From positions 434,001 through 498,000 of the forward strand of contig NZ_BMRT01000002.1 of the NCBI RefSeq assembly GCF_014648775.1: a stretch of 64,000 nt of DNA, read 5' to 3'. Of the stretch, positions 1 to 7,323 are shown piece by piece. The notes beneath the pieces are model-generated. The model was not told the DNA's origin. It did not search any database and worked only from the letters and a program-made list of their open reading frames with translations. Each line of letters begins with the position of its first letter. The first letter of the stretch is position 1. The position numbers were made by a program, and so were the translations under genes. Source of the stretch: Streptomyces abikoensis. GTDB taxonomy: Bacteria; Actinomycetota; Actinomycetes; Streptomycetales; Streptomycetaceae.

Positions 1-1
1 G

Positions 2-1243
2 CTGCGGGCCGCCAAGCTGGACGACCGGCTGGTGATCACCTGGGCCTGCGAGGACGAGGCCGACCGCCAGCGGCAACTGCTGGCCGACCTCCAGCGGGTC
101 GGCAACCTCGGCTGGGCGGACTGGAACCTGGCCGCCGACACCGTCACCTGGTCACCCCAGGTCTACGACATCCTCGACCGGGACCGGTCGCTGGGCCCGA
201 TGTCGCTGGAGGAACTGCCCAGCCGTCTGCTGCCCGAGGACCTGCCCGCCTTCGCCCGGGAGCTCCGGGAACTCCTCGGCCGGGGAACTCCCCTCGACCA
301 TCCGTTCCGGATCAGGACGGCTGCCGGGGTGCGGCATCTGAGGATGGTCGCCGAAGTGGTGCCGGACGCCGACGGCACCCCGGTGGAGGTCCACGGCTTC
401 GTACAGGACCTCACCGCCCGGCGCCGCGCCGAGCTGGCCCTGACCGAGTCCCAGCAGGCCGTCCAGGCGCAGCGCAACGTGCTGGAGGCGGAACGGACCG
501 TCGCCGCCCGCCTGCAGCACGCGCTGCTGCCGCTGCCCGGGCAGTCGCTGAACCTGGCGGACCTGCGGGTGGACGTGGCCTATCTGCCCTCGCACGACGA
601 CCTCAATGTGGGCGGCGACTGGTACAGCGCCCTGGAAATGCCGGACGGCAGCGTGCTGTTCGCCGTCGGCGACGTCGCCGGGCACGGCATCGACGCGGTG
701 GCCACCATGGCGCAGCTGCGCTTCACCGCCAAGGGCATGGTCTTCACCGGCTCCTCACTGACCGGCGCGCTCCACCGGCTCAACACCCTGCTGCTGCATG
801 CCCACGACGGGCACCACTCCACCGCCACCATGGTGCTCGGCCGCTACGACCCCGCCCGCCGCTGCCTGACCTGGGCGCAGGCCGGCCATCCACCGCCACT
901 GCTGGTGCGGCAGGGCAAGACGGACTACCTCGCCCCGCCCGAGGGCATGCTGCTGGGCGCCACGCCACAGCCGCACTACGGCGAGGCCGAGTGCCGCATC
1001 GAGCCCGGCGACCACCTGCTGCTGTACACGGACGGACTGATCGAGCGCCCTTGTGAGCACCTGGACGAAGGCTTCGACCGCTTCGCCGAGGCGGCCCGGC
1101 GTGAGCTCGGGGAAGCGGACGACGGATCGCTTCAGCCGCTGCTGGACCGGCTGCTTTCGGGCCGGCAACGCGATGACGTCTGCCTGCTGGACGTACACCT
1201 TCCCCTGGAAGGCGAGGGGCAGGAGGGCGAGGGACGTTCCTGA
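2..1243 (+). CDS. PAS + SpoIIE-type PP2C serine phosphatase (5' end cut off by window)
   Basis: The frame is open from the first bases of the window, so the gene very probably starts upstream; a GTG at 32 is the first start codon inside. Counting from that GTG, residues about 20-130 read as a PAS sensor fold and about 170-395 as a SpoIIE/RsbU-type PP2C phosphatase. The metal-binding motifs are visible: GGDWY, GDVAGHG, YTDGL and the final DDVCLL. A short helical linker (about 135-165, rich in Glu, Arg and Gln) joins sensor and phosphatase. Proteins of this kind usually dephosphorylate an anti-sigma-factor antagonist (STAS protein) in partner-switching circuits. No STAS or anti-sigma gene is seen next to it here. 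A strong hairpin follows the stop. Family is certain; target is unknown. Confidence 0.9.
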   Translation: MRAAKLDDRLVITWACEDEADRQRQLLADLQRVGNLGWADWNLAADTVTWSPQVYDILDRDRSLGPMSLEELPSRLLPEDLPAFARELRELLGRGTPLDHPFRIRTAAGVRHLRMVAEVVPDADGTPVEVHGFVQDLTARRRAELALTESQQAVQAQRNVLEAERTVAARLQHALLPLPGQSLNLADLRVDVAYLPSHDDLNVGGDWYSALEMPDGSVLFAVGDVAGHGIDAVATMAQLRFTAKGMVFTGSSLTGALHRLNTLLLHAHDGHHSTATMVLGRYDPARRCLTWAQAGHPPPLLVRQGKTDYLAPPEGMLLGATPQPHYGEAECRIEPGDHLLLYTDGLIERPCEHLDEGFDRFAEAARRELGEADDGSLQPLLDRLLSGRQRDDVCLLDVHLPLEGEGQEGEGRS

Positions 1244-1266
1244 CGCCCTCGCCGCAGTCCGGGACA

Positions 1267-1325
1267 CGAGACGCCTGTCCGGCCCCACCCGAACGCACGC
1301 GGGGCGGGGCCGGACAGGCGTCTCG
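1267..1325. terminator. Bidirectional hairpin terminator
   Basis: Perfect 20-bp inverted repeat (1267-1286 with 1306-1325) around a 19-nt loop, placed exactly between the stop of the plus-strand phosphatase and the stop of the convergent chaplin-like gene. No long T-run, which is usual for actinobacterial terminators. Confidence 0.85.
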
Positions 1326-1353
1326 ACACAACGACCGGCGCTCGCCGGCGTCC

Positions 1354-1731
1354 TTACTTCTCTTCGGCGACGCAGGTGGTGTGGTTGAGGACACCGATGG
1401 TGTCCGTCCCGCAGTTGTTGCTGAACCCGGAGGCGTTGCGGGAGTCGATGTTGGAGAGCAGACCACCGCTCGGGCCGGTCACCTGGCGGTCGTTGCCGTG
1501 GCCCTTGTGGGAGTCGCGCCGGGTGACACAGGTGCGGTCGTTGAGCAGGCCCACCCTGCTGGCGCCGCACAGGTTGGAGTGCGCCGAGGCGTTCCTGCTT
1601 CCGATGCTGGACAGCAGACCGCCCGCCCCCGCATCGATCGTGTCAGCACTCGCGGCCCCGATGCTCGCGGGGGAGGCCAGGACCGCCAGGGCCATGCCGG
1701 ACAGAACCGCGAATCGCTTCAGTGAACGCAC
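1354..1731 (-). CDS. Secreted chaplin-like peptide with two internal repeats
   Basis: I place the start at the GTG at 1731: it is preceded by a purine-rich ribosome site (AAAGGAAAAGG) and opens directly into a Sec signal peptide (basic RSLKR, hydrophobic core, cleavage near the ASA at 27-29). The 125-aa product then consists of two copies of one unit, residues about 37-69 and 89-121. Each unit has a GGLLS..I.SRNAS start and ends in NxCG...GxLN...C. Cysteines sit at 55/68 and 107/120, with identical spacing in both copies. The xNxCG...GLLN...C pattern resembles the chaplin domain of streptomycete amyloid surface proteins, but the inter-cysteine distance (13) is shorter than in chaplins as I remember them (18). 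It may be a divergent chaplin or a separate family of secreted disulfide peptides. No LPXTG anchor. Confidence 0.65.
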   Translation of the reverse strand: MRSLKRFAVLSGMALAVLASPASIGAASADTIDAGAGGLLSSIGSRNASAHSNLCGASRVGLLNDRTCVTRRDSHKGHGNDRQVTGPSGGLLSNIDSRNASGFSNNCGTDTIGVLNHTTCVAEEK

Positions 1732-1922
1732 TGGTCCGCCTTTTCCTTTGTTTTTCCGATGATGTGATGCAAGAAGGGCGGGAAAAGCAGCCGACACACC
1801 CTGTGGCATTCCCGTCGACCCCCACCCGGTTGGTCTAACGGAAATGCTCGCCCGAGGTTACGATCGGACGAGCTCATATCGAGACCGTATCCGGCGGAAG
1901 AAAATCGTCACCCGGACCGGGG

Positions 1923-4322
1923 TCAGCTCCCGTCCGCGGTCTCCGCCAGATCGATCAGCGCCCAGAGATTCCGCCACCACTGCTCGAGAAAGCCGTAATG
2001 GCGTACCGTGTGCGCCACGAAGTAGAGCCCGAAGCGGTTGACCGCCAGGTCCTTGAGGGCGAGGCGGTACCCGGATTCCCACCGGTCCTTGTCGATGGCC
2101 GCCCCGGTGTGGGTCTCGAGCGATCTGCGGTGGACTTCCGAGAGCTCCCGGACCACCGCCGCGTCGATGTCGGCGGGCTCCAGGGCGGTGCAGAGCAGTT
2201 CCGCCAGGTCGTGCTGCGGAATGTGGAGAGTGGCGAGCTCCCAGTCGTACGCGCAGAGCCTGCCGTCCGCACGGATGGCGAGGTTACGGGGATTGAAGTC
2301 GTTGTGCACGAGCGTTCTGGGCATGGCCTCGATCCGCGGCCACCAGCGGTCGATGGTCCCGATGCAGTCGAGAAGCCGGTCGTGGTGGCGTCCGCTGACG
2401 ATCTCGGGGAACTCCTGCGCCGAATGGTCGGCCAGGGCCAGCCACAAGTCCCTCATCTCCACCATGTCCGGGGCATTGGGAACATGACCGATCCACGGCA
2501 TCCGGCGGAGCGCCGATTCCTTGCCGTACCAGACGGAGTGGAGTTGCCCGAGGTCGCGCAGGGCGATGGTCAAATGCCGGCGCGACCAGCCGCGCCCCCG
2601 GTCCGACGTGTCCATCAGCTCCATGTCGCGAAGGCACTCCATCACGATGACGTACGTCTCCCGCCGGTCGTCACGATGGGTTCGGTACTGCTTCGGCACG
2701 AGGCTGGTGAAGCGGGTGTCGGTCTGCTCGTAGAGGGCCAGTTCGCGCACATCGCATCCCACGAATCCGAGGCGCCGGTCGAACGCGCGGTAGTGGGTGG
2801 CCACCGGACCGCCGCACAGAGCGGCGGCCAGCCCGGCCATCTTGATGACCTCCCGGTCGGTGGGCTTGACCTTGACCATGACGTCGAGCTTGTCCGCCAC
2901 GTCGTCACGCTCGATCTTCAGCTGCATCGGGAAGAGGCCGACGTCCTTCTTCACCGTCCGCGACGTCAGCTCGGAAAGGACGCTGGGACCCATGGGAATG
3001 CTCACTGCCTCGACACCTGTGACCTTGACGCCCGGCATCCCGGAGTCGCCCAGCGCCGATTCGAAGAACGCGGCGTCCAGCTCGTCGAGTTGAAACCGGC
3101 GGACCGGCCGGTTGCGGCCGAGGCGTTCGTGGGCGCTGGCGAACTGGCCGGAAGCGGCGGCCGAGACCGTCGAGAGATCCAGGGCCAGGGCGAAACCGGC
3201 GATGATTTCCGCCAGCCGTGCCGCGCTCCCCCGGCCCGTGCACCCCATCGACTCCAGAAGTTCGTGTTGCGCGGGGAGGTGAGTGCCGCCCCCGACCGTG
3301 CCGATGGCCAGACCGGGGAGGGTGATGCTCGCGTAGACGCCTTCCGGCCTCCGTTCGAGGACGAACTGGCTCAGGCTCGACTCGTGAACACAGGCGATGT
3401 CCTGCCCCGTGGCGGTGAACAACGCCGCCACCATATTGGCGGTGTTCGCGTTGGAGCCCAGAACTCCGCTGTGCACGGCCCCGGCCGCGATGTGCTGGTA
3501 GCCCCTGACCAATTCGTCGGGCGTGGTCTTCAGGACCCGCTCGACGATTCCCCCGGGCAGGAGACAGTCGGCGGACACTCTGATGCCGCGGCCCTCCGCC
3601 ATGGCCTGGGACGACGCCTTCTTGTCGCCCGAGGTGTTTCCCTCGACGATGAAGGATTCGAGCTCTTCGGCCCCGATCAGATGAGGCTGGTCCAGGATCC
3701 ACTGGCAAGCGTGCCAAGTACAGGCCGTGGTCATGTTCTGCCCGGCCGCGTCCCCGGTGGTGTACCGGAATTTCAGATGAACGGTCCTGCCCACCACCAA
3801 GGGCTGGACCGAGAGGAGCCGGGCATGGTCGGAGACCTGCCGAACGGCCGTGCGGAGCGCGTCGAGGTGCTGGGGAATCACCGAGGCGAAACGGCTCGCG
3901 GCCGCCAGCCGGGAAAAGGCGAACACGGGTGCCCGGGTCATCGTCTGCGAGAGCACGCGAGTACTGACACCGCCTGCCATGGTGACGGCCAGGGCGCCCC
4001 GCGTCGCCGAGGAGACCAGGGCACCTTCCGTGGTCGCCATGGGGGCATGGACCTCGCCCTGGACGTTCTCCCCGTGGATAAGCAAGGGACCGGCGACGCC
4101 CACCGGGATTTCGACGGCGCCGACGAAACCCTCGATGTTTCCCGTCAGTTTCCCGGCGTCGAGCTGTGTGTGCTGCAAGGAGTCGAGCTCCAGCCGGGTC
4201 GTGGAACGGAACCAGGCGAGCCGCTGAAGGCGCGCCGACTCCGTGTAGATCCCTCTGGCGGGAACGTACCGTCCGGTGGGACGGGAAGGACGGGGCCGGC
4301 CCGGATCTTCTCCAGGGTTCAT
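1923..4322 (-). CDS. HMG-CoA reductase fused to an APH/choline-kinase-type phosphotransferase
   Basis: 799 aa; the ATG at 4322 overlaps the stop of the upstream MFS gene (ATGA), which fixes the start and implies translational coupling. Residues about 25-405 are a complete HMG-CoA reductase: the motif PMATTEG with Glu99, DKK with Lys234, GQD with Asp308 and the C-terminal AHER with His398 match the four catalytic residues of class I enzymes, and a GDAAGQNM NAD(P)H-binding loop is present. Residues about 470-790 are an APH-fold kinase lobe pair: catalytic loop HNDFNPRN (His673, Asp675, Asn680) and metal-binding Asp693 in YDWE; Lys484 in VMVKVK is a candidate ATP lysine. HMGR makes mevalonate from HMG-CoA; the kinase substrate is unknown, with mevalonate an obvious but untested candidate. 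No other mevalonate-pathway gene lies nearby. Upstream genes encode a UbiA prenyltransferase and an exporter, which points to isoprenoid chemistry. Confidence 0.88.
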   Translation of the reverse strand: MNPGEDPGRPRPSRPTGRYVPARGIYTESARLQRLAWFRSTTRLELDSLQHTQLDAGKLTGNIEGFVGAVEIPVGVAGPLLIHGENVQGEVHAPMATTEGALVSSATRGALAVTMAGGVSTRVLSQTMTRAPVFAFSRLAAASRFASVIPQHLDALRTAVRQVSDHARLLSVQPLVVGRTVHLKFRYTTGDAAGQNMTTACTWHACQWILDQPHLIGAEELESFIVEGNTSGDKKASSQAMAEGRGIRVSADCLLPGGIVERVLKTTPDELVRGYQHIAAGAVHSGVLGSNANTANMVAALFTATGQDIACVHESSLSQFVLERRPEGVYASITLPGLAIGTVGGGTHLPAQHELLESMGCTGRGSAARLAEIIAGFALALDLSTVSAAASGQFASAHERLGRNRPVRRFQLDELDAAFFESALGDSGMPGVKVTGVEAVSIPMGPSVLSELTSRTVKKDVGLFPMQLKIERDDVADKLDVMVKVKPTDREVIKMAGLAAALCGGPVATHYRAFDRRLGFVGCDVRELALYEQTDTRFTSLVPKQYRTHRDDRRETYVIVMECLRDMELMDTSDRGRGWSRRHLTIALRDLGQLHSVWYGKESALRRMPWIGHVPNAPDMVEMRDLWLALADHSAQEFPEIVSGRHHDRLLDCIGTIDRWWPRIEAMPRTLVHNDFNPRNLAIRADGRLCAYDWELATLHIPQHDLAELLCTALEPADIDAAVVRELSEVHRRSLETHTGAAIDKDRWESGYRLALKDLAVNRFGLYFVAHTVRHYGFLEQWWRNLWALIDLAETADGS

Positions 4323-5695
4323 GAGGCATCGCTTTCGTCGTGCGGGCACGTGCGTGACCGAGGGGATTCTTCGAGGACAGCGGTGACCCGAGGCACACCG
4401 GAAGGCACATTGGAAGGCGAGCCAGGGCGCGAGCCAGGGCGCGAGTCGGGAAGCGCGTCGGGGAGCGAGTCGGGAAGCGAGGAGAAGCGCAGGACCAGGA
4501 ACGGGACGGCCAGGGCGGCGGCGCCGAGGGCCAGGCCGTCCCACAGGCCGTACCAGGTCCCGACCGCGCCGGCGAGAAGGGCGGCCACCGGCTGGGAGCC
4601 GTAGACGACCCACCGGCTCGTGGCGAGCATGCGGCCCTGCAACGCGGGATCGCAGGCGGCCTGCCGTACGGTGCGCTGGGTGGAGCCCTGGGCGACGGCA
4701 CACCCCACCTGAACGAACATCCCCAGGGCTACGGCCATCTGCGAGAAGCGGCCCGGCGTGGCGAGCAGGAGCGGCGCCACCGTGAACGGGGCCAGGGCCA
4801 GCGCGGCGAGCATGACGCGCACCGGGCCGTACCGCGCGACCAACGGGCGGACGACGAGCGCACCGCAGAACCCACCGAGCGCGGCCACGCTGAGCGTCGT
4901 GCCCAACGCCGCACTCGAGTAGTGCAGCCAACGCAGCAGGTAGACCGGCCACAGCGTGGTGAGGAAGGCCATGACGGCGACGTACGCGGTGGCGGCGAGC
5001 ACCAGCGGCCGGATCGTGGGATGGGACCACACATAGCGCAGCCCCTCAGCGATCTCTCCCCGGAAAGTCGTCCTCCGGCCCGGACGTGCCACATCCGGTT
5101 CGTGGGTGCGGATACGCCCGAGGAGCAGCGCGCAGAGCAGGTAGGAGAGGACGTCCAGGCACACGGCATGGGCGGCGCCGAGGGCGGTGACCACGACGGC
5201 ACCGAGCTGGGAGCCCGCGCTGTCGGCCAGGGAGTTGATCCCCCCGAGCTTGGAGTTCGCCTCCATCAGCCGGGAGCGGGGCAACAGCGACGGGAGAAGG
5301 CTGATGCGCGCTGTGGAGCCGAACACCTCGGCGACCGAGCCCACCAGTGCCACCCCGTACAGCAGCCCCAGGGACAGCCGGCCCACGGCGTCGGCGAGGG
5401 GGATGACGAGGAAGGCCGCACCGCCCACCAGCGCCGCGCCCACCGTCACCGGACGCTTGCGGTGCCGGTCCGCGAGCGCCCCGGCGGGGAGCGACACCAG
5501 CAGGGGCGGGCACTTCTGGGCGAACGAGAGCAGCGCGGCCTGCCAGACGGAGGCGTGCAGTTCGACCACCGCGACGAGCGGCAGCGCCACCTGCGTGACC
5601 CCGCTGCCCACGAGGTCGACGGCGTTCGCGAGCCAGTACCGGAAGAAGCATCCGTGCCGCCAGAGACTGCCTCCCGCCGCGGCGTCCTTCACCAC
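4319..5695 (-). CDS. MFS efflux transporter (MFS_3/EntS-like)
   Basis: 458 aa with about 12 predicted membrane segments. The loop between TM2 and TM3 has the MFS signature in the form GALADRHRKRP. The overall layout resembles the MFS_3 family of drug and siderophore exporters. The C-terminal roughly 60 residues are a hydrophilic, low-complexity Ser/Pro/Asp tail coded by a 12-bp tandem repeat. Its stop codon overlaps the ATG of the HMGR-kinase gene, so the two are co-translated. It lies 101 bp downstream of the UbiA gene on the same strand. Likely role: export of, or resistance to, the prenylated product of this operon; substrate unknown. Confidence 0.85.
   Translation of the reverse strand: MVKDAAAGGSLWRHGCFFRYWLANAVDLVGSGVTQVALPLVAVVELHASVWQAALLSFAQKCPPLLVSLPAGALADRHRKRPVTVGAALVGGAAFLVIPLADAVGRLSLGLLYGVALVGSVAEVFGSTARISLLPSLLPRSRLMEANSKLGGINSLADSAGSQLGAVVVTALGAAHAVCLDVLSYLLCALLLGRIRTHEPDVARPGRRTTFRGEIAEGLRYVWSHPTIRPLVLAATAYVAVMAFLTTLWPVYLLRWLHYSSAALGTTLSVAALGGFCGALVVRPLVARYGPVRVMLAALALAPFTVAPLLLATPGRFSQMAVALGMFVQVGCAVAQGSTQRTVRQAACDPALQGRMLATSRWVVYGSQPVAALLAGAVGTWYGLWDGLALGAAALAVPFLVLRFSSLPDSLPDALPDSRPGSRPGSPSNVPSGVPRVTAVLEESPRSRTCPHDESDAS
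4417..4476. repeat. 12-bp tandem repeat inside the MFS gene
   Basis: Five consecutive 12-bp units (consensus gcgagtcgggaa / gcgagccagggc on the plus strand), each coding four residues of the exporter tail (LPDS / RPGS type). The unit is a multiple of three, so copy-number change would keep the frame. Confidence 0.8.
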
Positions 5696-5796
5696 GGAGC
5701 GCCCTCCGATCGTCGTAACGTCATACCCATCACAACGATCAACTCGGGAAAGGGTGCGGAGGCCATTGCCACCAGGACGCCGAGTCCGTGATCACC

Positions 5797-6891
5797 TCAC
5801 CTGCCGGGCCCGTCGCCCTCCGCGTGGACGGCCTCACGCCCTGAAATCCCGGACCGGGGTCGTTCCCCTCGCGACGCGCTCGTCTCCCTCAGCAAGGAGG
5901 CGACGGTGAGACCGGTTGCCGGACCGTACCGCACCATGCCAACGGTCTGAGCGAGCGTGAGCGCCAGCAGCGCGCCCATGACCGTCGACCGCGCGAGCGC
6001 GTCCCATCCGGCCTGGTCCGTCGCCAGGTGGGCCAGCTGCAGGATCAGCATCCCCCGGCCGAGGGCCGCCGCGCCGGTGATGAGCGCCTCCTCACGCCGG
6101 TGCCCGACCTCGCCCGCCAGGGTGCGAAGGATCACCAGCGCGAGAACGAGGCAGAGGAGGTAGGAGCATACGAGCGCCGGGGTGCGCCGAGGTGTCGCGG
6201 CCAGGATGACGAGGCCGCCGATGGTCCAGCCGCAGGCACTGAAGAGGCAGGTCGCGCGTCGTCCGTGCCGGACCAGGAACGTCCGCTTGCCGAAGAGGGT
6301 GTCGCCGCGCACATCACGGAAGTCCTTGAGCAGGATCCGGCCGACGAAGCCGATGTAGAGCCCGAGGAACATCAGCAGGTCGCGCGGGTGGACGGCGGAA
6401 CGGGCCGCGGTGAGGGCGAGCAGGTACGGCAGCGCGACGTAGCAGGCCGGCAGCGCCAGGGCCGCTACGGCTCCCCGGTCGGCGAGGCGGATCGGGCGCA
6501 GCGAGTACCCGGCGCTCACCGCGAGAGCGGCGAGCATCAACAGCCCGGGGCGGCATCCGAGCACGAACGCCGAGCCGAGTGCGACGACGGCGGACACCAC
6601 GGCCGTGACCACGAGTTCGCGGCCGCCGGCGGCGGCGGTGACCAGCGGCCGGTTCCGGTCACCAGGAAGGTTGACTTGGTCGATGGCCCGGTCGGACAGG
6701 TCGTTGACACAGACCGAGCAGAGCAGGAAGGCCATGACCGGGATGAGGCACCCCGCCAGTAGCAGACGGTCCTCCGCGTGTCCGGCCTGGCCGAGGCCGA
6801 GCGCGACGTAGAGGGCGAGGAGCACGGCGACGGCGGGACGGCTGAGCACGACCAGCACACGGATTCGGTCGGCTGTCTGTCCATCGAGCAT
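5797..6891 (-). CDS. UbiA-family membrane prenyltransferase
   Basis: 364 aa from the ATG at 6891, which has a GAGGCGG ribosome site; an in-frame extension upstream lacks membrane character. About 8-9 hydrophobic helices. Both Asp-rich prenyl-diphosphate/Mg2+ motifs of the UbiA superfamily are present: N63-D64-x2-D67-x3-D71 followed by LPGDRNRP, and D190-x2-D193-x3-D197 in DFRDVRGD. Such enzymes transfer a prenyl chain to an aromatic or other acceptor, or cyclise it. The gene begins 11 bp after a small membrane-protein gene and is followed by the exporter and the HMGR-kinase fusion, so it is probably the core biosynthetic enzyme of a small isoprenoid operon. Acceptor unknown. Confidence 0.88.
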   Translation of the reverse strand: MLDGQTADRIRVLVVLSRPAVAVLLALYVALGLGQAGHAEDRLLLAGCLIPVMAFLLCSVCVNDLSDRAIDQVNLPGDRNRPLVTAAAGGRELVVTAVVSAVVALGSAFVLGCRPGLLMLAALAVSAGYSLRPIRLADRGAVAALALPACYVALPYLLALTAARSAVHPRDLLMFLGLYIGFVGRILLKDFRDVRGDTLFGKRTFLVRHGRRATCLFSACGWTIGGLVILAATPRRTPALVCSYLLCLVLALVILRTLAGEVGHRREEALITGAAALGRGMLILQLAHLATDQAGWDALARSTVMGALLALTLAQTVGMVRYGPATGLTVASLLRETSASRGERPRSGISGREAVHAEGDGPGR

Positions 6892-6902
6892 GTGCGACCG
6901 CC

Positions 6903-7109
6903 TCACTTGTTGGGAAACAACTGGATCGAGCCGGTCGCGAGCAGCACCATCACTCCGAGGACTCCCAGGCCGCTGAGTATCAGGACGGCCGCGAGCACGC
7001 ACCCGAAAGCCATGCCGATCTTCGCCAGGAGCGACCGCTCCCCGGTCGCGGGGACATGTGACGTGGGCGGATGCGACGGGTAAGGCGGTGGCGAAAAAGG
7101 ATCCTGCAC
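6903..7109 (-). CDS. Small single-span membrane protein, first gene of the UbiA/MFS/HMGR operon
   Basis: 68 aa from the GTG at 7109, chosen because an excellent ribosome site (AAGAAGGGGGAAAG) precedes it. A Pro-rich N-terminus (about 1-25) is followed by one long hydrophobic segment (about 30-62) and a short tail. It ends 11 bp before the UbiA start, so the four genes to 1923 probably form one transcript. I recognise no family. Small membrane partners of UbiA enzymes are conceivable, but this is only context. Confidence 0.7.
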   Translation of the reverse strand: MQDPFSPPPYPSHPPTSHVPATGERSLLAKIGMAFGCVLAAVLILSGLGVLGVMVLLATGSIQLFPNK

Positions 7110-7323
7110 GAGCTTTCCCCCTTCTTTCGGGATGTGACGGGCCGTCGGCCAGTGTCCACTCGGCGTCGCCACGGCACCTGAGTACTCGTACTCAGACGCC
7201 ACGCCGCACGTATTCCTCGGGCGTCCACCGGGCGTCCACCGGGCTTCCGCGCGCCGGGGGCGCATTCGGCCCTTCGGGAACGTGCTCCGGCGGGCCGGGC
7301 CCGTAGGCACTACCGTCGGCGGC

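Noticed and set aside
4417..4476. CRISPR-like short repeats
   Set aside because: Units are 12 bp with no unique spacers and lie inside a coding frame; no cas gene in the window.
4323..5030. N-terminal extension of the HMGR-kinase frame up to 5030
   Set aside because: It overlaps the MFS gene in another frame and has repeated Arg/Pro/Ala composition. The ATG at 4322 overlaps the MFS stop and fits the family start.
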